Translations under genes and position numbers: made by a program
Source: Micromonospora sp. CP22
GTDB taxonomy: Bacteria > Actinomycetota > Actinomycetes > Mycobacteriales > Micromonosporaceae
Assembly: GCF_009712475.1 (NCBI RefSeq)
Contig: NZ_VCJO01000004.1
Coordinates: 62,001 to 126,000, forward strand
DNA: 64,000 nucleotides
Direction: 5' to 3'
In this document: piece by piece, positions 49,638-58,665 of the stretch
How the letters are laid out: each line of letters begins with the position of its first letter
Position numbering within the stretch: position 1 is the first letter of the stretch
The notes under the pieces: generated by a model
What the model was told of the DNA's origin: nothing
Database searches by the model: none
Seen by the model: the letters and a program-made list of their open reading frames with translations, nothing else

Positions 49638-50166
49638 GCGCCGAAGGCTACCCGCTGACGCTGATCGTCAGCGGGTGCGGGGCGACCCGACGGATGCTCG
49701 ACGCACCGCGTCCGCATCGGCCCCTCCCGCCGCCGCTGCGTCGGTCAGTGGCGATGGTCACCCACGAAGTCGGGGCGCGGCATACGCCGCGCCCCGATGC
49801 TCCCAGGCCCCTCCCGGCCGGTGCGGCGGAATGTGACACGCCGACCTTCGGACCGACCGGACGATGACTGGCTGTCTCCGCCTGGCCGTTGTCTACTGGC
49901 CGTGCACCCCATCCTGCCCGTACACCGGTAACCGCGGCCGGTTCGCGCCGCCCCGCCGACCCCCGCCCGCTGGACCTGGCCGCCGCGACTGACGATGCAC
50001 CGTGTCGCTCGGCCAGCGGACGAAGGGACGAAGCGAACAACAGCCGCTTCCCGTGGTAGGACTCAAAGACGGTACGTGGCCCACCCCCGGGCTTGTCAAC
50101 CCACCCCCGACGAGTCGTCGCACCGCCCTCGGCGTGTCGCTCCCGACCGGCCACCGTCCACCCTGC
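49638..50166. other. 529-base non-coding gap upstream of lnt
   Basis: Directly before the lnt start codon lies a perfect 11-bp hairpin, ACCCGCTGACG (49650-49660) with its complement (49666-49676) and a five-base loop. On the minus strand it would be in the lnt 5' leader. Apart from that, I see only short frames without family motifs and no RNA gene. Confidence 0.45.
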
Positions 50167-51498
50167 TCACCCCAGCAACGGCCGCACCAGCGCCCGCGCC
50201 GCCACCGGATGCTCCTCGGCGAGCAACCCCGCAGCGGCCAACACATAGTCGGTGTCCACCACCGGCCGGGCCGCCCGAGGCAACGCCCACCCACCGGCAT
50301 GATCGGTCAACACCGCCGCCAACACCCCCGCCGCGTCGCCGCCCGGGGCATGCCGCAACACCCCACCGGAACCGACCAGCAGCCGCACGTCCCGCAGATC
50401 CCGACCGGCCCGCTCACCGGTGCCCACCCCACGGGCATGCCGACGCAACGCCACCGTCGCCGCCAACGCCGCCAACTGTGCGTCGACCGCCCGCCCGGCG
50501 GCGTCGACCGGCAACAACCCCGGATCGGCGGCCCGCACCGCCGCGTCCACCGCCAACGCGTCACCATCGGCCGCCGAGACCAGACGTTCCTCCACAGCCG
50601 CCCGCACCACCCCCGGCGCGCTCCACCGCACCCCCAGATCCCCCTCCACCGTCCGGGCCCGCCACAACTCCCCGGCCACCTCCCGGCCCGGCCCGCTGGC
50701 CCGCTCGTCCGGGGTGAGCACCGAGTACACGTCCGTGGTCGCCCCACCCACGTCGACCACCGCCAGGTCACCACCGGCCACGTCGGCGAGCACCTCCACC
50801 CCCGACAGCACCGCATCCGGCGTCGCCGCCCGCACCAGCCGCGCGAACCGGCCACCCCGCGACAACCCCTTACCGCCGATGACATGCCGCAGGAACACCT
50901 GCCGGATCGCCGCCCGCGCCGACTCCGGCGCCAACACCCCGATGCGGGGCAACACGTTGTCCGCCACCGTCACCGGCACCCCGGCCGCGGCCAACAACCC
51001 GCCCAACTCGTCCCGCACGTCGACGTTGCCCGCCAACACCACCGGCACCCGCCACCGTGCCCGCGCCAGCCGCGTCGCGTTGTGCGTCAACGTGTCCGCG
51101 TCCCCACCATCGGTGCCACCCACCAGCAACACCACGTCCGGGCGGGCCGCCCGCAACGCCGTCAACTCGGCCCGACCCAGCCGCCCCGCCGCCACATGCA
51201 CCACGTCGGCCCCCGCCGACAGACCCACCCGGCGACCCGCCTGCGCCGTCACCAACGGCTCGTAACCGATCACCGCCAGCCGCAACCCACCCCCGGCCGA
51301 CGAACACACCAACCACGGCACCTCACCCGAGGTCACCCCCGCGCAGGCCGCACCCACCGCCGCGGCCAGCCCATACCACACATCCGAGCCCACCGTGGTG
51401 GGCGCCGCCGCCGCCGACACCAACCCACCACCGTCAAGGTCGACCACCGCGACCTTCGTGTACGTCGAACCGACGTCGGCGCAGACCGCGACACTCAC
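50167..51498 (-). CDS. MutL/KamB-like actin-fold ATPase of aminomutase systems
   Basis: Encodes 443 residues. CADVGSTYTKVAVVDL (phosphate 1), VLLVGGTDGGDADTLTHNA and LAVVDVGGATTDVYSV (phosphate 2) show the actin/Hsp70-type ATPase fold of glutamate mutase MutL. In clostridial lysine-fermentation clusters a MutL-like protein accompanies the aminomutases and is thought to repair or reactivate the B12 enzyme. Here it is the last gene of the kdd-amidohydrolase-kamD-kamE-kal-mutL run and overlaps kal by four bases. Confidence 0.88.
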   Translation of the reverse strand: MSVAVCADVGSTYTKVAVVDLDGGGLVSAAAAPTTVGSDVWYGLAAAVGAACAGVTSGEVPWLVCSSAGGGLRLAVIGYEPLVTAQAGRRVGLSAGADVVHVAAGRLGRAELTALRAARPDVVLLVGGTDGGDADTLTHNATRLARARWRVPVVLAGNVDVRDELGGLLAAAGVPVTVADNVLPRIGVLAPESARAAIRQVFLRHVIGGKGLSRGGRFARLVRAATPDAVLSGVEVLADVAGGDLAVVDVGGATTDVYSVLTPDERASGPGREVAGELWRARTVEGDLGVRWSAPGVVRAAVEERLVSAADGDALAVDAAVRAADPGLLPVDAAGRAVDAQLAALAATVALRRHARGVGTGERAGRDLRDVRLLVGSGGVLRHAPGGDAAGVLAAVLTDHAGGWALPRAARPVVDTDYVLAAAGLLAEEHPVAARALVRPLLG

Positions 51499-51887
51499 GC
51501 CGCAGCGGGCACGACCACCGTGCCGGTCGCCGTCACCGCCACCAACGGCTCCGCCAACACCTCCGCCGCAGACTCACCCCGATCCGGCCGACCCCGACAC
51601 ACCACCCGCGCCTCGAAGTCGATGGTGCGGCTCCGGCTACCCACCCGCGTCACCGTCGCCACCACCTCCAACACGTCACCGGCCCTCATCGGCGCCCGGA
51701 ACTGCACATCCGAATACGACGCGAACAACCCCTCATCACCGTCGGTGCGGATACACACCTCGGTGGCCACATCCCCGAACAGACCCAACGCGTACGCCCC
51801 GTCCACCAGGTTGCCCGCATAGTGCGCGTACGCGTACGGCACATACCGCCGATGCGTCACCGTCACACCCAACCGCGGATCCGTCAT
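51495..51887 (-). CDS. kal: 3-aminobutyryl-CoA ammonia-lyase
   Basis: Encodes 130 residues of a single hotdog domain: VTVTHRRYVPYAYAHYAGNLVDGAYALGLFGDVATEVCIRTDGDEGLFASYSDVQF. This matches Kal of the 3,5-diaminohexanoate lysine pathway, which converts 3-aminobutyryl-CoA to crotonyl-CoA and ammonia. Placement between kamE and the MutL-like gene, with four-base overlaps on both sides, supports the assignment. A generic hotdog dehydratase would be the alternative. Confidence 0.85.
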   Translation of the reverse strand: MTDPRLGVTVTHRRYVPYAYAHYAGNLVDGAYALGLFGDVATEVCIRTDGDEGLFASYSDVQFRAPMRAGDVLEVVATVTRVGSRSRTIDFEARVVCRGRPDRGESAAEVLAEPLVAVTATGTVVVPAAA

Positions 51888-52639
51888 GCCACCCTCGCCT
51901 CCCTGCCCGTGATCAACGCATGGACCAGGTACGACGCCACCTCACCCGGAGTCGTCCCCCGACCGAAGATCCGATCCACCCCCAGCTCGGCGGCCTGCGA
52001 CTCGTCGAACCGCGGCCCACCCACCACCAGCAACGGCCGCCGACCCGCCGGCATCGCCTCCCGGAACGCCGCCGACATCTCCCGCGTGTTGTGCACATGC
52101 GCGTCCCGCTGCGTCACCACCTGCGACACCAACACCGCGTCGGCGCGCGCCACCCGCGCCGCCTCCACCAACTCCGGCACACTCACCTGCGCACCCAGGT
52201 TCGTCACCGACAACTCCCGGTAGTACTCCAGACCCTTCTCCCCCGCGATGCCCTTCACATTGAGGATCGCGTCGATGCCGACAGTGTGCGCGTCCGTGCC
52301 GATACACGCCCCCACCACCGACAACTTGCGCCGCAACCGCCGCTTGACGATCGCGTTGACCTCCTTGGCGCTCAGCAACGGAAAATCCCGCTCCACCACC
52401 CGCACCGCCGACAGGTCCACCAGATGGTTCACCCGCCCGTACACCACGAAGAACGTGAACCCGTCACCGATCGGCTTCGCGTGCACCACCATCGCCGGGT
52501 CGATACCCATCTTGTTGGCCAACTGCGCCGCCGCACCCTCGGCCCGCTTGTCATGCGGCACCGGCAACGTGAACGACACCTGCACCATGCCGTCACCCGT
52601 GGTGTCCCCGTACGGCCGCACGACACCGCCACCACTCAC
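51884..52639 (-). CDS. kamE: lysine 5,6-aminomutase beta subunit (B12- and PLP-binding)
   Basis: Encodes 251 residues (clostridial KamE is about 260). The N-terminal dimerisation part is followed by the cobalamin domain with Asp-x-His-x-x-Gly: GTDAHTVGIDAILNVKG, His118 being the cobalt ligand. Lys129, 11 residues later, matches the lysine (Lys144 in Clostridium sticklandii) that holds PLP. Together with KamD it moves the terminal amino group of beta-lysine to give 3,5-diaminohexanoate. It overlaps kamD and kal by four bases. Confidence 0.94.
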   Translation of the reverse strand: MSGGGVVRPYGDTTGDGMVQVSFTLPVPHDKRAEGAAAQLANKMGIDPAMVVHAKPIGDGFTFFVVYGRVNHLVDLSAVRVVERDFPLLSAKEVNAIVKRRLRRKLSVVGACIGTDAHTVGIDAILNVKGIAGEKGLEYYRELSVTNLGAQVSVPELVEAARVARADAVLVSQVVTQRDAHVHNTREMSAAFREAMPAGRRPLLVVGGPRFDESQAAELGVDRIFGRGTTPGEVASYLVHALITGREARVA

Positions 52640-54195
52640 GACGACTGCTCCAGAATCTCCGTCGCCGGGTTGTAGTAACCCGGCTCATGCCGCGCCACCC
52701 CGTCCAGACCCTTACCCCGATCCGCCGGCCGCCTCATGATCCCGAACGTGCCCTCGGCGATCGCCGTCAACAACGACTGCTCACCGATGCGCTCCAACAA
52801 CTCCACCGCCTCGGACAACACCCGGTTCGCCCGCTGCTGCACGAACCCGCCCGGCACCGGCCGGAAATCCTCCGCCATCCCGCCCGCCGCACCCAACACG
52901 TACCGCACGTTCTGCAACGCGATGTCCCGGTCCGACAACCACGGCGTCACCACCGCCTCCGTCATCATCCCCACCAGCAGAATCCCCTGCCCGGTCAGCG
53001 CACCCACCAGGTTGAAGAAACCATCCAGCAGATTCCCCCGGAACACGTCACCGGTCATGTGCTTCGTCGGCGGCATCCACTTCAACGGCGCATCCGGGAA
53101 CAACTCCCGCGCCAACAACGCGTGCGCCAACTCCAACCGCAACGACTCCGGCACATCCGGGTTGATCTCGAAGGCGTGCCCCAACCCCAACTGCCAGTCC
53201 GCCAACCCCGCCTCATGCCCGAAGTACTCGTTGAGCAACTGCGACACCGTCACCGTGTGCGCCTCGTCCACCGCGTCCGCAGTGGTCAGATAGTTGTCCT
53301 CACCGGTGTTGATGATGATCCCCGCCCGGGCGTGCACCTGCCGCGAGAACCGCTGGTCCACGAACGTCCGCACCGGATTGATGTCCCGGAACAGAATCCC
53401 GTACATCGAATCGTTGAGCATCATGTCCAGACGCTCCAACCCGGCCAACGTCGCCATCTCCGGCATACACAGCCCCGACGCGTAGTTCGTCAGCCGCACA
53501 TACCGGCCCAACTCCTTCGACGACACATCCAACGCCGCCCGCATCAACCGGAAGTTCTCCTGCGTCGCGTACGTGCCGGCGAACCCCTCCCGCGTCGCAC
53601 CCTCCGGCACGTAATCAAGCAACGACTGCCCCGTCGACCGGATCACCGCGATCACATCCGCCCCGGCCCGCGCCGCCGCCTGCGCCTGCGGGATGTCCTC
53701 GTAGATGTCCCCCGTCGCCACGATCAGATAAATCCACGGCCGCCGCGGCGGATCCCCGAACCGCCGCACCAACCGCTCCCGCTCGGCCCGCCGCCGATCG
53801 ATACGCCGAATCCCCGCCGCCACCGCCCGCCGCGCCGCCCGCCGCGCCGCCGTCGCCGCCCGACCAGACGGCACCACGAACCGCACCGACCCCGCCGCCG
53901 CCTTCTGCGCCAACAACGTCACATCCGCGCACTGCTCCCGCACCAACGCGTCGAACACCGGCAGCGCCACCCCGTGACCCAAACCGACATCCGCCACCAC
54001 CGCCTCCACCAGACGGTTCACCCACGGAATGCCATCCGGATCAGCACCGGCCACCCCCGCCAGCCGCAGCACCGCCCGCTCCACCGACACCGTCGTATGG
54101 CTACGCGCCAACTCCACCACCGGCTGCCCGGCCCGCCGCGCCAACTGACGCGCCCGCGCCACCAGCACCGGATCCAGATCAAGCTTCCCAGTCAC
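52636..54195 (-). CDS. kamD: lysine 5,6-aminomutase alpha subunit
   Basis: Encodes 519 residues, the usual KamD length. KLDLDPVLVARARQLARRAGQPVVELARSHTTVSVERAVLRLAGVAGAD starts the accessory domain. The TIM barrel contains PWIYLIVATGDIYEDIPQAQAAARAGADVIAVIRSTGQSLLDYVPEGATREGFAGTYATQENFRLMR and RAGIIINTGEDNYLTTADAVDEAHTVTVSQLLNEYFG. It binds PLP and substrate and partners with KamE. Overlaps on both sides indicate translational coupling. Confidence 0.95.
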   Translation of the reverse strand: MTGKLDLDPVLVARARQLARRAGQPVVELARSHTTVSVERAVLRLAGVAGADPDGIPWVNRLVEAVVADVGLGHGVALPVFDALVREQCADVTLLAQKAAAGSVRFVVPSGRAATAARRAARRAVAAGIRRIDRRRAERERLVRRFGDPPRRPWIYLIVATGDIYEDIPQAQAAARAGADVIAVIRSTGQSLLDYVPEGATREGFAGTYATQENFRLMRAALDVSSKELGRYVRLTNYASGLCMPEMATLAGLERLDMMLNDSMYGILFRDINPVRTFVDQRFSRQVHARAGIIINTGEDNYLTTADAVDEAHTVTVSQLLNEYFGHEAGLADWQLGLGHAFEINPDVPESLRLELAHALLARELFPDAPLKWMPPTKHMTGDVFRGNLLDGFFNLVGALTGQGILLVGMMTEAVVTPWLSDRDIALQNVRYVLGAAGGMAEDFRPVPGGFVQQRANRVLSEAVELLERIGEQSLLTAIAEGTFGIMRRPADRGKGLDGVARHEPGYYNPATEILEQSS

Positions 54196-55760
54196 GCGGA
54201 CCCTTCCTCATAAATCACCTCGCCACGCAACACCGTGCGCCGGCACACCGGCAACGGCGTCGGATCATCCGCACCCCGCGCCTCCGGATCCTCGGCCTGC
54301 AACACCGGCAACCCCCGCTCCACCCCAGCCGGCGTCGACCACACCGCGAACGTCGCCGGCGCACCCAACGCCAGAACCCCCTCGCTGTCCAGATGCACCG
54401 CCCGCCAACCACCCCGGGTATGCGCCGCGAACGCAGCCCGCACACTCATCCGCTGCACCGGGTTGTGATGCGCCACCGCCGCCCGCACCGAACCCCACGG
54501 ATCCAACGGCGTCACCGGCGAATCCGACCCGAACGCCAACGCCACACCCACCCCGTGCATCGCACCCATCGGATTCGACGCCAACGCCCGCGCCAACCCC
54601 AACCGCGCCTCATACATCCGACCCGCGCCACCCCACAACCGGTCGAACGCCGGCTGCATCGACGCCACCACCCCGAACTCCACGAACCCGGCGATCAACC
54701 GCCGATCCACGATCTCCGCGTGCTCCACCCGATGCCGCGCCGCCCGCAACCGATCCGTACCCACCTGCCGGGCCGCCGCCGCGAAACCCTCCAACACCGT
54801 CGACACCGCCGCGTCACCGATCGCATGGAACCCGCCCTGCATCCCATGCGCCGCACAATCCAACAAATGATCACGGACCTGGTCCGCGCTCAGATAACCG
54901 TGACCACACCCGTCACCATCGGCGTACGACTCCGACAGAAACGCCGTACGCGACCCCAACGCACCATCAGCGAACAAATCACCACCGGCACCGACCGCAC
55001 CCAACTCCCGCGCCCGAGCCGCACCACCCAACTCACCCCAGTACCCGTACACCTCCGGCACCCCCGCACCGGAAATCGCCAACAAACCGGTGAAATCCTC
55101 CTCATCGGAAATCTCCGGCCCACCACACTCGTGCACCGCCGCGATCCCCAACGACGCCGCCCGCCGCAACGCCACCCGCTGCGCCGCCACCCGCTGCGCC
55201 CGCGTCACCGACGCCCGCGCCACCGCCCGCACCACATGATGCGCATCACGACGCAGCCAACCCGACCCGTCGTACCCCGGCACACCGGCCGCCTCCGGAC
55301 ACGCCGCCAACAACGCCGACGACACCAACGCCGAATGAATCGACGCCTGCGACAGATACACCCGCCGCCCGGCCGCCGCCCGCCCCAACTCCTCCGCCGA
55401 CGGCGGACACCCCACCGACCACGTCGACTCGTCCCACCCGTGCCCCAACACCACCGCGTCCGCCGGCAACCCCGCCGCGAACGCCGACACCGCGTCCAAC
55501 AACTCACCAGCCGAACGCACCCCGGACAGATCCAGCCCGGACAACACCAACCCCGTGTCGCTGACATGCACATGCGCGTCCACGAAAGCCGGCGTCACCA
55601 ACGCACCAGCCAGATCCACCACCCGATCCGCCGACGGCGCCTCCGCATCCGAACCCAGCCAGGCGATCCGCCCATCACGCACCAGCAACGCCGTCGCGGA
55701 CGGATCCGCCGGACAATGCAACACACCGGCGCGATACAAGGTCGAGGGGTTGTTCATCAT
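54192..55760 (-). CDS. amidohydrolase (YtcJ/amidohydrolase-3 type) in the kam operon
   Basis: Encodes 522 residues from ATG 55760 (ATG 55757 is equally possible; ACTGAGG precedes). VTPAFVDAHVHVSDTGL gives the metal-binding His-x-His, FADGALGSRTAFLSESYAD and GGFHAIGDAAVSTVLEGF follow, and ALAFGSDSPVTPLDPWGSVRAAV supplies the late Asp ligand. Such enzymes cleave amide or related bonds. The stop overlaps kamD and the start is 4 bases from the kdd stop, so it is locked into the lysine operon, although no amidohydrolase is part of the known pathway. It may open a lactam or hydrolyse an N-acyl diamino acid; this is inference. Confidence 0.85.
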   Translation of the reverse strand: MMNNPSTLYRAGVLHCPADPSATALLVRDGRIAWLGSDAEAPSADRVVDLAGALVTPAFVDAHVHVSDTGLVLSGLDLSGVRSAGELLDAVSAFAAGLPADAVVLGHGWDESTWSVGCPPSAEELGRAAAGRRVYLSQASIHSALVSSALLAACPEAAGVPGYDGSGWLRRDAHHVVRAVARASVTRAQRVAAQRVALRRAASLGIAAVHECGGPEISDEEDFTGLLAISGAGVPEVYGYWGELGGAARARELGAVGAGGDLFADGALGSRTAFLSESYADGDGCGHGYLSADQVRDHLLDCAAHGMQGGFHAIGDAAVSTVLEGFAAAARQVGTDRLRAARHRVEHAEIVDRRLIAGFVEFGVVASMQPAFDRLWGGAGRMYEARLGLARALASNPMGAMHGVGVALAFGSDSPVTPLDPWGSVRAAVAHHNPVQRMSVRAAFAAHTRGGWRAVHLDSEGVLALGAPATFAVWSTPAGVERGLPVLQAEDPEARGADDPTPLPVCRRTVLRGEVIYEEGSA

Positions 55761-55764
55761 GGCC

Positions 55765-56826
55765 TCAGTCTGCCGCCAGCCGCGCCTCGAACAGCCCACG
55801 CACCCCCGGCTCACCCCGCAGCAGACCCAACGCCAACTCCGCGTGCCCCGGCACATAACCGTTACCGACCAGCATCGTCACGTCCGCCGCCAGACCCTCC
55901 GCACCCAACGCCGCCGCCGCGAAACTCGTCGCCATCGAGAAAAAGATCACCGTGCCGCCGTCCGCGGTCGCCAACACCGCGCCATGCTCACAACCCGGCA
56001 CATCCACACACACCACCGTCACGTCCGCCGGCACCCCCAACGCCGACGTCACCGCCGTCGACAACGCCACCGGATCACGCGCGTCGGCCATCGCCACCGC
56101 ATCCGCAACACCGGCCGCCACCAGCGCGTCACGCTCCCCGACCACCGGCACCACACCGACCGTACGACCCGCACCCGCCCGCCGCGCCGCCGCCAACGAC
56201 AACGAACCGCTCTTACCCGCCCCGCCGACCACCGCCACCGCCACCGGCCGGTCACCGCCCTCGGCCGACCGCTGCGCCACGTACTGCGACACCACCCGCG
56301 ACGTCAACGCCGGCGCACCACACACGTCCAGCACCGCCAGGGACAGCTGCGGATCAAGATCCGTCGGCAGCACCGCCGCGACCGACCGGGCGAACAGAAT
56401 CGCCCACCCCTCGCACGGCACCTGCTCACTACGACCGTCCCAACGGGCCAACCCGTCGGTCACCACCAGCGGAGTCAACGTCAACGACACCAACGTGGCC
56501 ACCCGATCGCCCACCGCCAACCCCAACGGCGACCGACGACCCGCCTCCTCGACAGTGCCGATCAACATGCCACCCGACCCGGTCACCGGGTTCTGCATCT
56601 TCCCCCGGGTGGCGATGATGTCGAGCACCTCGGCCCGCACGGCGTCACCGTCCCCACCGTGCTTGACCGACAACTGCCGGAAACTCGCCGCGTCCAGGTT
56701 CAACCGCTCCACCCGGATCCGCACCTCGTTCGGCGCGATCTCCGCACTCGCGTCCAGCCGCCAGGCAGCCTGCGGCAGCACACCCGCCGGTTCCACGACG
56801 CGGTGCAGGCCCACCGGTGACGTCAC
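55765..56826 (-). CDS. kdd: L-erythro-3,5-diaminohexanoate dehydrogenase
   Basis: Encodes 353 residues. GLHRVVEPAGVLPQAAWRLDAS and NEVRIRVERLNLDAASFRQL are typical of Kdd. The nucleotide-binding Rossmann segment is VAVAVVGGAGKSGSLSLAAARRAGAGRTVGVVP. The enzyme oxidises 3,5-diaminohexanoate to 5-amino-3-oxohexanoate with NAD(P). It is the first gene of the minus-strand kam operon and diverges from kamA. Confidence 0.93.
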   Translation of the reverse strand: MTSPVGLHRVVEPAGVLPQAAWRLDASAEIAPNEVRIRVERLNLDAASFRQLSVKHGGDGDAVRAEVLDIIATRGKMQNPVTGSGGMLIGTVEEAGRRSPLGLAVGDRVATLVSLTLTPLVVTDGLARWDGRSEQVPCEGWAILFARSVAAVLPTDLDPQLSLAVLDVCGAPALTSRVVSQYVAQRSAEGGDRPVAVAVVGGAGKSGSLSLAAARRAGAGRTVGVVPVVGERDALVAAGVADAVAMADARDPVALSTAVTSALGVPADVTVVCVDVPGCEHGAVLATADGGTVIFFSMATSFAAAALGAEGLAADVTMLVGNGYVPGHAELALGLLRGEPGVRGLFEARLAAD

Positions 56827-56897
56827 GCCGACCTCCCCTGTCCGACCGCCTGAAGCCCCGCCTTCGGCTCGCGTGGCGGGAAAACTTACGGCAGACT

Positions 56898-56915
56898 AAT
56901 TTCTCTACCGAAATT
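56898..56915. promoter_or_regulatory. AT-rich dyad between kdd and kamA
   Basis: AATTTC (56898-56903), six bases and GAAATT (56910-56915) form a perfect inverted repeat in an AT-rich island within the 141-base divergent promoter region. The size and composition fit an Lrp/AsnC-type site. An Lrp/AsnC gene lies 2.6 kb away. Confidence 0.5.
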
Positions 56916-56967
56916 TTTCCAGTAGCCTTCGGGTCGCTGACCACCCGGACAGACCAGAGGAGGGGCC

Positions 56968-58374
56968 GTGACCCAGACCCAACCGCCGGTGCAGACCATC
57001 CCGGCACCACCGCCGGCCCCCACCACCGCCCGCACCGGCCAGCCCTACGAATACCGCCGCACCCCACTCGTCGAACCCGACTGGACCCGCTTTCCCGGCT
57101 GGCGCGACATCACCCGCGACCAGTGGGAGAACGCCCAGTGGCAACGCGTCAACTGCGTCAAGAACATCAAGCAACTACGCACCGTGCTCGGCGACACCGT
57201 CGACGACACCTTCTACGCCGACCTCGAAGCCGACCAGCGCGCCCTGGCCACCATGTCCATGCTGGTTACCCCACAAATGATCAACACCATGACGCCGGAC
57301 GCGCCACCCACGACCGAAGCGCTGCTCGCCGACCCGATCCGGCGCTACATGATCCCGGTGGCCTCCGACCGACGCACCGACTGGCCGTCACACCCGTACG
57401 CCACCCGCGACTCACTCCACGAACACGACATGTGGGTCGCCGAAGGACTCACCCACCGCTACCCCACCAAAGTCCTCGCCGAACTGCTCTCCACCTGCCC
57501 GCAGTACTGCGGCCACTGCACCCGCATGGACCTGGTCGGCAACTCCACCCCCACGGTCGACAAACTCAAACTCACCCTCAAACCCGTCGACCGCTACAAC
57601 GCCCACATCAGCTACCTCAAGGCACACCCCGGAGTCCGCGACGTCGTCGTCTCCGGCGGCGACGTGGCCAACGTGCCCTGGCGCAACCTCGAGTCCTACC
57701 TCATGCGCCTGCTGGAGATCGAAACCATCCGCGACATCCGGCTCGCCACCAAGGCACTCATGGGCCTACCCCAGCACTGGCTGCAACCCGACGTCGTCGA
57801 GGGTCTGGAGCGGGTCGCCCGCACCGCCGCCCGGCGCGGCGTGAACCTCGCCATCCACACCCACGTCAACCACGCCCAGTCCCTCACCCCACTGGTCGCC
57901 AGGGCCGCCCAGACCGCCCTCGACATCGGCGTACGCGACGTACGCAACCAGGGCGTGCTGATGCGCGGGGTCAACGCCACCAGCACCGACCTACTCGACC
58001 TCTGCTTCGCGCTCCAAGGCGAAGCGGGCATCCTGCCCTACTACTTCTACATGTGCGACATGATCCCCAACGCCGAGCACTGGCGCGTCCCCGTCTGGCA
58101 CGCCCAGCAGCTCCAGCACGACATCATGGGCTACCTGCCCGGGTACGCCACCCCACGGATCGTCTGCGACGTGCCCTTCGTCGGCAAGCGCTGGGTGCAC
58201 ATGGTCACCGAGTACGACCGGGACCGCGGCATCTCCTACTGGACGAAGAACTACCGCACCTCCATCGAGTCCGCCGACCTGGAGGCGCTCAGCAAGCGCT
58301 ACGCCTACTACGACCCGATCGACACCCTCCCCGAAGCCGGTCAGCAGTGGTGGCGCGACCACCGCGACGACTGA
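56968..58374 (+). CDS. kamA: lysine 2,3-aminomutase (radical SAM, PLP)
   Basis: Encodes 468 residues from GTG, with GAGGAGGGG upstream. The radical-SAM cluster is Cys177-x3-Cys181-x2-Cys184 (CPQYCGHC). HISYLKAHPGVRDVVVSGGD and IHTHVNHAQSL follow the KamA pattern. Asp373 (YYFYMCDM) and Asp401 (VCDVPFVGK) match the two aspartates that bind the lysine side chain. PLP would attach to Lys407, but the surrounding motif is DVPFVGK instead of the usual DAPGGGGK, one residue shorter. The enzyme makes L-beta-lysine, the substrate of KamDE. It is divergent from the kdd operon. Confidence 0.9.
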   Translation: MTQTQPPVQTIPAPPPAPTTARTGQPYEYRRTPLVEPDWTRFPGWRDITRDQWENAQWQRVNCVKNIKQLRTVLGDTVDDTFYADLEADQRALATMSMLVTPQMINTMTPDAPPTTEALLADPIRRYMIPVASDRRTDWPSHPYATRDSLHEHDMWVAEGLTHRYPTKVLAELLSTCPQYCGHCTRMDLVGNSTPTVDKLKLTLKPVDRYNAHISYLKAHPGVRDVVVSGGDVANVPWRNLESYLMRLLEIETIRDIRLATKALMGLPQHWLQPDVVEGLERVARTAARRGVNLAIHTHVNHAQSLTPLVARAAQTALDIGVRDVRNQGVLMRGVNATSTDLLDLCFALQGEAGILPYYFYMCDMIPNAEHWRVPVWHAQQLQHDIMGYLPGYATPRIVCDVPFVGKRWVHMVTEYDRDRGISYWTKNYRTSIESADLEALSKRYAYYDPIDTLPEAGQQWWRDHRDD

Positions 58375-58424
58375 CCACAGCAGCCGAGCCGGCGGCGACA
58401 CCACCTGCTGGCCGTCACCGAGCA

Positions 58425-58461
58425 CGAACGGGCCGCCGGGTTCAACCCGGCGGCCCGTTCG
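58425..58461. terminator. bidirectional terminator between kamA and csbD-like gene
   Basis: A perfect 16-bp stem (58425-58440 with 58446-58461, core GAACGGGCCGCCGGG) with a five-base loop lies between the two convergent genes. Confidence 0.9.
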
Positions 58462-58470
58462 GCTGGACGG

Positions 58471-58665
58471 TCACTTCGTGACGGCGTCCTTCGCGTTCCG
58501 CCCGGCCTCCTTGACCTTCTCACCGGCCTCACGGGCGCGCGCTTCGCTCTGCTGACTGGCGCCCTCGGCCCGCATGCGCTCGTTGTCGGTCATCTCGCCG
58601 ATGCGCTCCCTGGCGGCGCCGCTCAGTTCCTCGACCTTGTTCTTCGCCTTGTCGGTGAAGCTCAT
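58471..58665 (-). CDS. CsbD-family stress protein
   Basis: Encodes 64 residues: MSFTDKAKNKVEELSGAARERIGEMTDNERMRAEG...KVKEAGRNAKDAVTK. The NKVEELSGAARERIGEMTDN block is the CsbD signature. These small charged, mostly helical proteins are induced by general stress in many bacteria; their molecular role is unknown. AGGGGAGAC lies just upstream of the ATG. The 263 bases between it and the divergent phosphatase gene hold no further gene that I can see. Confidence 0.92.
   Translation of the reverse strand: MSFTDKAKNKVEELSGAARERIGEMTDNERMRAEGASQQSEARAREAGEKVKEAGRNAKDAVTK

Noticed and set aside
49648..50154. Minus-strand frame of 168 codons in the gap before lnt
   Set aside because: No motif, Arg/Gly-rich composition and no convincing ribosome-binding site; treated as non-coding.
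54393..56618. 741-codon plus-strand frame across amidohydrolase and kdd
   Set aside because: The Arg/His/Pro-rich product has no domain and is antisense to two well-supported operon genes.
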